Origin: Chloroflexia bacterium | Lineage (GTDB): Bacteria > Chloroflexota > Chloroflexia > Thermomicrobiales > UBA6265 | Direction of reading: 5' to 3' | DNA: 5,273 bases | NCBI GenBank assembly: GCA_013698285.1 | Contig: JACCVE010000127.1 | Location: forward strand, 1-5,273 | Shown: positions 1 through 4,590 of the stretch, in pieces | Layout: each line of letters opens with the position of its first letter | Position numbering within the stretch: position 1 is the first letter of the stretch | The notes under the pieces: generated by a model | The model's database searches: none | The model's input: only the letters and a program-made list of their open reading frames with translations | What the model was told of the DNA's origin: nothing | Made by a program: the position numbers and the translations under genes

Positions 1-38
1 ACCGGGGGCAGGGTGGCGACCTGGGACAGACTGGACAC
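1..38 (-). CDS. Possible start of a further minus-strand gene (partial)
   Basis: A GTG codon at 38-36 is preceded on the minus strand by a perfect AGGAGG (51-46) with a 7-base spacer. The frame stays open to the window edge and encodes MSSLSQVATLPP and one more residue. Twelve codons are too few to recognise a family, so no function is proposed. If real, it would be the next gene downstream of the F420 oxidoreductase in the same direction, with a gap of about 200 bases. The call rests only on the ribosome binding site and spacing. An ATG at 57 in another frame has no comparable site and was not preferred. Confidence 0.35.
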   Translation of the reverse strand, partial: MSSLSQVATLPP

Positions 39-45
39 GCGGGGA

Positions 46-51
46 CCTCCT
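46..51 (-). promoter_or_regulatory. Ribosome binding site before the GTG at 38
   Basis: The minus strand reads AGGAGG here, followed by 7 bases (TCCCCGC) and GTG. It matches the strong sites used by other genes in this window. It is the only evidence for the partial gene leaving the left edge. Confidence 0.35.
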
Positions 52-57
52 CGGCAT

Positions 58-91
58 GGGCGGGTGGCGTCAGTACCCTCTCACCCTGCCC
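58..91 (-). other. GC-rich stem-loop just upstream of a ribosome binding site
   Basis: Bases 58-66 (GGGCGGGTG) pair with 82-91 (CACCCTGCCC), giving nine pairs with one bulged base (87) and a 15-base loop. As minus-strand RNA the hairpin ends 6 bases before the AGGAGG at 51-46. It could therefore be a leader structure of the putative gene starting at 38. It does not match any riboswitch consensus I can recall. No U-tract follows, so a classic terminator is unlikely. Confidence 0.25.
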
Positions 92-240
92 GGGTCGGTC
101 CCCGTTGTCACGCCCGCGAGTTCACCCCGTCCCCCGCTCGCCCTTAGCTTGCTGTCTATGGGGCGCCGCTCGCCGCGCCCCTACCAAATGGATAGCCACC
201 ACGAACGTTCCCGACCCTGATTGGCGGTTCGGGGGTCCGA
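92..240. other. Intergenic region without a convincing gene
   Basis: Between the hairpin at 58-91 and the stop of the oxidoreductase gene no reading frame has both a plausible start and a recognisable product. A short plus-strand open frame (105-287) overlaps the end of the oxidoreductase gene, encodes a Pro/Arg-rich peptide and looks spurious. The stretch contains the hairpin at 160-181 and a second, imperfect inverted repeat (216-224 with 237-245, one mismatch) that overlaps the stop codon at 241-243. No promoter with clear -35 and -10 elements was seen. Confidence 0.5.
160..181 (-). terminator. Perfect 7-bp GC hairpin, possible operon terminator
   Basis: GGGGCGC (160-166) and GCGCCCC (175-181) form a perfect seven-pair stem with an 8-base loop. 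It lies about 60 bases downstream of the stop codon of the minus-strand F420 oxidoreductase gene, where the operon transcript would be expected to end. On the minus strand it is followed by ATAGACAGC, not a run of T, so it is not a canonical intrinsic terminator. It might stall polymerase or protect the 3' end. Confidence 0.3.
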
Positions 241-1245
241 TCAGGCCGGGACCACCGCTAGCTCCGGGAAACGGACCTTCGGGATGACTCGCTCGCCGTA
301 GGCAGCGATGAATTCAGACTGGTTGCGGCCGACGTTGTGGACATAGATCTCGCCGAAGCCGAGGTCAACGTAGTGCTGGATCTGGGCGACGTGCTCGTCG
401 AGGTCCGGCGACATCAGGACCCGGTTCTTGAAGTTCTCCGGCCGGACCAGCTTGGCCATCGCCTCGAAGTCCTCCGGGTTGCGGATGTCGGCTTTGGGGA
501 AGGGCATCCCGCCGTTCGGCCATTCCCTTACCGCCTGCTCGATTGCGGCCTCCTCGGTATCGGCCAGCGACACCTTGATCTGGAGCATCTTCGGCATCGT
601 GGCCGGGTCCTTACCCGCTTCCTTCGCCCCCCGCTCGAACCGCTCCATCAGCATCTTCAGCTTCTCGTCCGGGGCCCCGACCGTGATGATCCCGTCGGTG
701 TGCTTGCCGGTCCGGCCGGCCATGATCGGGCCCGACGTGGCGACGTAGATCGGCGGGGCCTTCTCCGGCAGGGTGTAGAGCTTGGCACTCTCGACCGTGA
801 AGTGCTCCCCCCTGTGCTTGATCACCTTGCCGGTGAAGAGGCGCTGGATGATCTCGATCGATTCCATCAGCCGTTCCAGGCGGATGGGCGCCTCCGGCCA
901 ATACTCGCCGATGATGTGCTCGTTGAGCGCCTCACCGGCCCCGAGGCCGAGGTAGAACCGGCCCGGGAACATAGCCTCCAGCGTCGCGGCGGCCTGGGCC
1001 AGGACGGCCGGGTGGTACCTGTACCCCGGCGGGGTGACCCCAGTCCCGAACCGCATCTCCGTGGTGGCGCCCAGGGCGCCCATCCACGACCAGACGTAGG
1101 CCGAGTGGCCCTGGCTCGGCACCCAGGGGTGGAAGTGGTCCGACGCCATCACGGCGTCGAAGCCGGCCCGCTCGGCCTCCTGCGAGAACCGCAGCAGGTC
1201 GGTCGGGTGAAACTGCTCGAAGGACGCCGCGTAGCCGATACCCAT
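241..1245 (-). CDS. Luciferase-like F420-dependent oxidoreductase, G6PDH family
   Basis: This 334-residue protein is a complete TIM-barrel enzyme of the luciferase-like monooxygenase superfamily, in the branch named after mycobacterial F420-dependent glucose-6-phosphate dehydrogenase (Fgd1, also about 335 residues). Such enzymes transfer a hydride between a substrate and F420 in the cytoplasm. Visible family marks are GYAASFEQF at 4-12 (E10), SDHFHPW at 35-41 (D36, H37 and W41, matching the Fgd1 active-site Asp-His and Trp), GTGVTPPGYRYHPAVLAQA at 67-85, and GLGAGEALNE at 100-109 (E105, matching catalytic Glu109). By eye, the C-terminal region where Fgd1 places phosphate-binding Lys259 and Arg283 reads KNRVLMSP and GRNQSEF, so the Arg is not kept. 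Glucose 6-phosphate is therefore doubtful as substrate. The ATG at 1245 has GAGGAG 9 bases upstream. There is no signal peptide. The gene follows cofE by 139 bases in the same direction, which supports F420 as cofactor. The substrate is unknown. Confidence 0.88.
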   Translation of the reverse strand: MGIGYAASFEQFHPTDLLRFSQEAERAGFDAVMASDHFHPWVPSQGHSAYVWSWMGALGATTEMRFGTGVTPPGYRYHPAVLAQAAATLEAMFPGRFYLGLGAGEALNEHIIGEYWPEAPIRLERLMESIEIIQRLFTGKVIKHRGEHFTVESAKLYTLPEKAPPIYVATSGPIMAGRTGKHTDGIITVGAPDEKLKMLMERFERGAKEAGKDPATMPKMLQIKVSLADTEEAAIEQAVREWPNGGMPFPKADIRNPEDFEAMAKLVRPENFKNRVLMSPDLDEHVAQIQHYVDLGFGEIYVHNVGRNQSEFIAAYGERVIPKVRFPELAVVPA

Positions 1246-1384
1246 CGTGGTCCGCTCCTCATCGTGATCGTGAAGGCCCGGGTCGTCTGCCGGTCCGGCG
1301 ACGAACCCCGGTGTCGTCCGCGTGCGTGGTCGGGCTGCACTCGCCGTGCCAGCGTGCCGGGCCGCTCGCGGCGGCCCCCGCGCA
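1246..1384 (-). other. Spacer between cofE and the F420 oxidoreductase gene
   Basis: These 139 bases contain the intercistronic hairpin at 1359-1377 and the ribosome binding site GAGGAG (1260-1255) of the oxidoreductase gene. Just upstream of that site the plus strand shows a tandem ATCGTGATCGTGA. No clear sigma-70-like promoter was seen, so the downstream gene may depend on read-through from cofDCE or on an unrecognised promoter. Confidence 0.45.
1359..1377 (-). terminator. Perfect 7-bp intercistronic hairpin after cofE
   Basis: GGGCCGC (1359-1365), loop TCGCG, GCGGCCC (1371-1377) is a perfect inverted repeat that starts 7 bases past the cofE stop codon. No T-run follows on the minus strand (the next bases are CGGCACGC), so full intrinsic termination is doubtful. 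It could partly terminate transcription or stabilise the cofDCE message, setting a lower or separate level for the oxidoreductase gene. Confidence 0.4.
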
Positions 1385-2158
1385 TCAGCGGTACAGGTCC
1401 TTGGCCGGGTCCATGACCAGGTCCCGGCCCGTGCCGGCCGGGGTGTTCACGGGTGGCAGGTAGCCCCGGATCAGGGCGACCGGCCGCCCCTCCAGCTTGT
1501 GCATCACCAGTTCGGCCGCGGCGGCCAGCTCGTCCCCGATCGCCAGGATGGACGCCCGCAATTCGTACCCCGCCGGGTCGTGTTTCCCCCGGTAGTCGGC
1601 CAGGGGGGCCAGGCCGGCGACGCCGATGGCGACGTTGACGATGCCGTTGCGCCAGGCCCGGCCGAACGAGTCGGAGACGATGACGCCCGGGGCGACGCCG
1701 AACCGCTCCCCGAGCCGGTCCCGGATCGCCGCCGCCGAGCGGTCCGGGTCCTCGGGCAGCAAGCAGACGACGCCCGGCGCGACGTTGCTGGCGTCGACCC
1801 CGGCATTGGCGCAGACGAACCCGTGGGCGGTCTCGGCGATGATGATGCCCCGCTCCATCCGCGAGATGCGGCGCGATTGCCGCAGCACGACCTCGACCTG
1901 GCGGGGGTCCTTGTCCCAGGCCTCCGCATAGCGCCGGGCGAAGGGAGACGCCTCGACGGTGTCGAGATCCACCAGTTGGCCCTCGGCCTTGCTGATGACC
2001 TTATGGGTGACGACCAGGACGTCACCGGCCTCGGGAGCCAGGCCGGCGGCGACGAGCCGGTCCCCGACCATCGCGGCGATGTCGGCGCCGGGGCGGACCT
2101 CCGGGAACCCACCAATGCCCAGGATGCGCAACTCGGTGGCGGCGTTCGGATCGGTCAT
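1385..2158 (-). CDS. cofE: Coenzyme F420-0:L-glutamate ligase CofE
   Basis: CofE adds L-glutamate residues to F420-0, using GTP and divalent metal, to form F420 with its gamma-linked tail. The 257-residue protein matches the roughly 250-residue single-domain archaeal form. Clear family motifs in order are THKVISKAEG (51-60), HGFVCANAGVDASN (112-125), LLPEDPD (133-139), VSDSFGRAWRNG (161-172) followed by VNVAIGVAG, ELRASILAIGDELA (199-212) and GRPVALIRG (224-232). The ATG at 2158 was chosen because it overlaps the cofC stop (ATGA, 2158-2155) and begins where homology begins. The frame is open much further upstream, but that extension only reads antisense-like Arg/Gly/Pro sequence across cofC. 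Upstream GGGGG gives a modest ribosome binding site, so coupling to cofC translation is likely. Mycobacterial FbiB carries an extra C-terminal FMN reductase domain of about 200 residues; here the protein stops after the ligase domain. The tail length it makes cannot be read from sequence. Confidence 0.96.
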   Translation of the reverse strand: MTDPNAATELRILGIGGFPEVRPGADIAAMVGDRLVAAGLAPEAGDVLVVTHKVISKAEGQLVDLDTVEASPFARRYAEAWDKDPRQVEVVLRQSRRISRMERGIIIAETAHGFVCANAGVDASNVAPGVVCLLPEDPDRSAAAIRDRLGERFGVAPGVIVSDSFGRAWRNGIVNVAIGVAGLAPLADYRGKHDPAGYELRASILAIGDELAAAAELVMHKLEGRPVALIRGYLPPVNTPAGTGRDLVMDPAKDLYR

Positions 2159-2874
2159 GACCGCCCCCAGAGACCATCCGCCCCGGTCGCCAAGACGGGC
2201 TCGGCAGACGGCAGGATCGGATCGGCGGCCGGCAGGTCGCCGCCGGTGGACAGGAAGTGCCGCCAGTCGGCGACGGTGTCCAGGTCGAACGCGATGCCGG
2301 GGATGGTCACCGTCGTCAGCGGCAGCCCGAGTCCGGCGGCGGCGGCCTCGTGGGCCAGGCGGCTGCCGGCGCCGAACCGGAACGGGAAGCGGGTCGCCCG
2401 CGCATCTGTCAGGTCCAACCGGAGGGCATTGGTCCCGGTCCCGTGGTGGTCGGTCCCCAAGACCACCGGCGCATCCCCCACCGCGATGGCCCGGACGTCG
2501 TCCGCCACGAGGAAGGGCAGGTCGCCGGAGAGGACCAGCATCGCCGCCGCGCCCCGGTCGGCGGCCCATTCGCGGGCTTGGGCGAGGGCGGGGTTGTGGC
2601 CCGGGGTGATCGGGTCCTGGTGGAGGGGCACCACTCGGGGGCCGCCGGTCGCCGCCCGGGCCAGGGTGGCCGGGTCCGGGCTGACGACCACGACCCGGTC
2701 GATCTCGCGGACGGCCAGCGCGGCGGCCAGGACCCGATCCAGCATCTGCCGGGTCAAGGTCCGGCGCACCTCGTCCGAGACGGCCCCCGCCAGGCGGGTC
2801 TTGCCGCCCACCAATCCCCGGATCGGGATGACCACGACCGACTCGCCGCGCGACCCCACGCCATGGCGACTCAT
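2155..2874 (-). CDS. cofC: CofC, phospholactate/PEP guanylyltransferase for F420
   Basis: CofC (FbiD in mycobacteria) joins GMP from GTP to 2-phospho-L-lactate, phosphoenolpyruvate or 3-phosphoglycerate, depending on lineage. This gives the unstable activated donor used by CofD. The 239 residues have the nucleotidyltransferase fold marks: VIPIRGLVGGKTRLA (15-29, with K25 and R27 of the N-terminal nucleotide loop), VVVVSPD (61-67), GHNPAL (92-97), LSGDLPFL (115-122, the metal-site Asp), HGTGTNALRL (144-153), FGAGS (167-171) and IAFDLDT (194-200). After about residue 210 there is a Pro/Ala-rich tail of roughly 29 residues that I do not recognise as part of the core fold. The ATG at 2874 overlaps the cofD stop in ATGA (2874-2871), with GGGAG 9 bases upstream inside cofD. 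Its stop overlaps the cofE start in the same way. Which phospho-acid is used cannot be decided here. Confidence 0.95.
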   Translation of the reverse strand: MSRHGVGSRGESVVVIPIRGLVGGKTRLAGAVSDEVRRTLTRQMLDRVLAAALAVREIDRVVVVSPDPATLARAATGGPRVVPLHQDPITPGHNPALAQAREWAADRGAAAMLVLSGDLPFLVADDVRAIAVGDAPVVLGTDHHGTGTNALRLDLTDARATRFPFRFGAGSRLAHEAAAAGLGLPLTTVTIPGIAFDLDTVADWRHFLSTGGDLPAADPILPSAEPVLATGADGLWGRS

Positions 2875-3827
2875 GTCCGGCCGCTCCCGACCGGCACCAG
2901 CGACCGGCCGAACTGGATGACTCGCGTCGCCAGCGCACGGCGGCTCTCGAAGCCGCCCATCACGGTGCCGGTGACCAGCGTCGCGATCCCCAATTCCGCC
3001 TCGATCGCGGCCGCCTTGTCCGCGTCCTGGTCATCGAGGACCATCCCGTCGATCAGGCCGGCGTAGAGCCGGGCCACGCCGAGGGGCGAGACCTCCGAGC
3101 CGAGGGTCGCCAGCATCCTGTCCGCCGGACCCTTCAGGGCCCGGCCACCGACGATCGGGCTGACCGCCACCACGGGTGCGGGCGACGCCGCGAGGGCATC
3201 CCGCGCGCCCGGCAACGCCAGGATCGGGCCGATGCTGACGATGGGGTTGGACGGGCAGAAGACGACCAGGCCGGCCCCGGCCAGGGCCGCCTCGACCCCG
3301 GCCGTGGGCCGGGCCCGCTCGATCCCCTCGAAGGTGACGCCCAGCACGTCGTCGGCCTGGCGACGGCGGACGAAATAGTCCTGAAATGGCAACGCCCCGG
3401 CCGGAGTCTCGACCACGGTCGCGACCCGGTCGTCGGTCATCGGCAGAACCGTGGCGACGATGCCGAGCGCCGTCGCCAGTTCGGCGGTGACGGTGGTCAG
3501 AGAGGCTCCCTCGCGGAGGCGTTCGGTGCGGTGAATGTGGGTCGCGAAGTCGCGGTCGCCGAGCCGGAACCAGGGGTCGCGGCCCAACCCCGCCAGGGCA
3601 TCGAGGGTGGCGAAGGTGTCCCCTGCGATCCCCCAGCCCGTCTCGGGGTTGGCGATGCCGCCCAAGGTGTAGAGGACGGTGTCGATGTCCGGGCAGATGC
3701 GGAGGCCGAACAGGTCGAAGTCGTCGGCGGTGTTGACCACGACCGTCAGGTCGCCCGCGCCGGGCGCGGCCATCAACCCCTGCGCCAGCTTCGCCCCGCC
3801 GACGCCCCCGGCCAAGGCGACGATCAC
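2871..3827 (-). CDS. cofD: 2-phospho-L-lactate transferase CofD
   Basis: CofD (FbiA) transfers the phospho-acid from the GDP-activated donor made by CofC onto the hydroxyl of Fo, giving F420-0 or dehydro-F420-0. The 318-residue product is of normal family length. Conserved blocks are LAGGVGGAKLAQGL (5-18), VNTADDFDLFGLRICPDIDT (31-50), GWGIAGDT (64-71), WFRLGDRDFATHIHRT (86-101), LPMTDDRV (128-135), FQDYFVRRR (148-156), CPSNPIVSIGPIL (191-203) and SPIVGGRALKGPADRM (223-238). The frame is open to an ATG at 3920, but the extra 31 residues are Arg-rich and unlike the family. The GTG at 3827 has GGGAGG 7 bases upstream and places the Gly-rich loop at the N-terminus, as in homologues. The gene ends in an ATGA overlap with cofC. 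It follows the small oxidoreductase gene by 113 bases. Confidence 0.96.
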   Translation of the reverse strand: MIVALAGGVGGAKLAQGLMAAPGAGDLTVVVNTADDFDLFGLRICPDIDTVLYTLGGIANPETGWGIAGDTFATLDALAGLGRDPWFRLGDRDFATHIHRTERLREGASLTTVTAELATALGIVATVLPMTDDRVATVVETPAGALPFQDYFVRRRQADDVLGVTFEGIERARPTAGVEAALAGAGLVVFCPSNPIVSIGPILALPGARDALAASPAPVVAVSPIVGGRALKGPADRMLATLGSEVSPLGVARLYAGLIDGMVLDDQDADKAAAIEAELGIATLVTGTVMGGFESRRALATRVIQFGRSLVPVGSGRT

Positions 3828-3940
3828 CTGGCAACCTCCCTCGTGACCGGACCGGCCTTCGCCCGGGGTGCGGCGTGGCTGGTCGCGGCGCGTCGCCCGG
3901 TCATGGTCAGTCGTGGGCATCCCGTCACGCGAGCGACGCC
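3828..3940 (-). other. Spacer between the small oxidoreductase gene and cofD
   Basis: This 113-base gap holds the cofD ribosome binding site (3840-3835). I see neither a stable hairpin with a T-run nor a clear -35/-10 pair, so the sequence does not settle whether cofD is read from the upstream gene's promoter or from its own. Confidence 0.45.
3835..3840 (-). promoter_or_regulatory. Ribosome binding site deciding the cofD GTG start
   Basis: The minus strand reads GGGAGG followed by TTGCCAG and GTG (3827-3825), a 7-base spacer. This supports the GTG start over the upstream in-frame ATG at 3920, which lacks family homology. Confidence 0.85.
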
Positions 3941-4351
3941 CTAGTCCCCGAACCCATTGGCATCGACGGTATCGGGACGCAGGGTGATCGAGAGCCGCGT
4001 CTGGGTGCCGAACTGGGTCCGCATCATCTCGTCGGCCTTCTCTTCACCGTGGTAACGCGCTGCCAGGGCGCGGATGTCGGCCTGGGCGATGGCCTGGTCC
4101 TCGCTCAATTCGGCCGTGCCGCTGACGGTGACATACCGATAGCCATCCTCGACGCAGATCGAGATCCTCCCATCGCGGTGTAAGTTACGGTCCTTCCTGC
4201 GGCCGTGGGCGGTGTTCATCATGATCGAGCCGTCATCCTGGACCAGGTACCACATCACGGTCTGCTGCGGGGTACCGTCCTCGTTGATCGTCGCCAGGGT
4301 GGCGAACCTGTCCTCGTCGAGGAACTTCTTGACGGCCTTATCGAACTTCAC
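3941..4351 (-). CDS. PPOX-class split-barrel F420/flavin-dependent oxidoreductase
   Basis: This 136-residue protein has the layout of the small pyridoxamine-5'-phosphate-oxidase-like split-barrel family, of which the FDOR-B branch uses F420 (mycobacterial Rv1155 and Rv2074 are of similar size). Family marks are an N-terminal helix, ATLATINEDGTPQQTVMWY (17-35), the strand and basic turn NTAHGRRKDRNLHRD (46-60, whose Arg/Lys residues usually hold the cofactor phosphate), ISICVED (63-69) and YVTVSGTAEL (73-82). The chain ends shortly after SITLRPD. Use of F420 is inferred from the F420 biosynthesis genes directly downstream; FMN or heme binding is also known in this fold. The frame is open to an ATG at 4414, but the GTG at 4351 has a perfect AGGAGG 5 bases upstream and fits the family N-terminus. 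Substrate unknown. It appears to be the first gene of the minus-strand group. Confidence 0.87.
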   Translation of the reverse strand: MKFDKAVKKFLDEDRFATLATINEDGTPQQTVMWYLVQDDGSIMMNTAHGRRKDRNLHRDGRISICVEDGYRYVTVSGTAELSEDQAIAQADIRALAARYHGEEKADEMMRTQFGTQTRLSITLRPDTVDANGFGD

Positions 4352-4356
4352 GGGAG

Positions 4357-4362
4357 CCTCCT
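4357..4362 (-). promoter_or_regulatory. Ribosome binding site deciding the GTG start at 4351
   Basis: AGGAGG on the minus strand is followed by CTCCC and GTG (4351-4349). This favours a 136-residue product over the 157-residue version from the ATG at 4414. Confidence 0.85.
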
Positions 4363-4391
4363 GGGGCTGATGGGACGCGACCGGCACCGGG

Positions 4392-4407
4392 CGGTCCCCA
4401 TGGACCG
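4392..4407. promoter_or_regulatory. 16-base dyad CGGTCC-N4-GGACCG upstream of the minus-strand genes
   Basis: CGGTCC (4392-4397) and GGACCG (4402-4407) form a perfect 6-base inverted repeat around CCAT, 41 bases upstream of the first minus-strand start codon. It could be an operator for the divergent region or a small hairpin in the 5' leader. GC-rich dyads of this length can occur by chance, so the call is tentative. Confidence 0.25.
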
Positions 4408-4578
4408 GCAACACCGGGGCGGCGCACCATGCCGGATAATCCTACCGTGCCCCGTGCGGTTCGCCCATCGAGGCCCGTCTGGCGTCGCCTATCCACCCTA
4501 TCATAACGTAAGCCACTTCCCATCGGGTAGCATGGCCGGGTCCGGCGCCCATTCGCCCATGATGCGATCCGAGCCTCC

Positions 4579-4584
4579 AGGAGG
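4579..4584 (+). promoter_or_regulatory. Ribosome binding site of the PHP-domain gene
   Basis: AGGAGG followed by GACCTC and GTG at 4591, a 6-base spacer. This site defines the start of the plus-strand gene, which has no nearby ATG alternative in frame. Confidence 0.85.
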
Positions 4585-4590
4585 GACCTC

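Larger units (their letters stand above)
4352..4590. promoter_or_regulatory. Divergent intergenic region with candidate promoter elements
   Basis: These 239 bases separate the minus-strand F420 group from the plus-strand PHP gene and should hold promoters for both. The most AT-rich patch is at 4499-4510. It contains TATCAT on the plus strand (4499-4504) and, overlapping it, TATGAT on the minus strand (4505-4500). Each is one base off the TATAAT consensus. No good -35 box sits 16-18 bases upstream of either. Open frames crossing this region encode low-complexity Arg/Gly/Pro-type sequence and look spurious. Confidence 0.35.

Noticed and set aside
1..240. tRNA, riboswitch or CRISPR repeat in the left intergenic region
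   Set aside because: No cloverleaf, known riboswitch core or spaced direct repeat could be found; only simple GC-rich hairpins are visible.
216..245. Inverted repeat CCTGATTGG / CCGATCAGG overlapping the oxidoreductase stop codon as a terminator
   Set aside because: The stem has a mismatch in the minus-strand RNA, the loop is 12 bases and no T-run follows, so it is weaker than the hairpin at 160-181.
105..287. 60-codon plus-strand open frame near the left edge
   Set aside because: It has no ribosome binding site that I can see, has a Pro/Arg-rich composition and runs into the 3' end of the oxidoreductase gene on the opposite strand.
337..1416. Plus-strand open frame of 359 codons opposite the F420 oxidoreductase gene
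   Set aside because: It mirrors the codons of a well-supported gene on the other strand and shows no family motif of its own.
1322..2920. Long plus-strand open frame of 532 codons opposite cofC and cofE
   Set aside because: It is antisense to two genes with unmistakable family motifs, and its translation is Arg/Pro/Gly-rich without recognisable domains. Long antisense frames are expected at this GC content.
2159..2938. Upstream in-frame extension of cofE giving a 517-residue protein
   Set aside because: The extension reads through cofC in another frame and is Arg/Gly/Pro-rich. The ATGA overlap and the start of homology put the start at 2158, so this is not a fusion protein.
3828..3920. ATG at 3920 as the cofD start
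   Set aside because: It adds 31 Arg-rich residues before the Gly-rich N-terminal loop, whereas the GTG at 3827 has a strong ribosome binding site and fits the family length.
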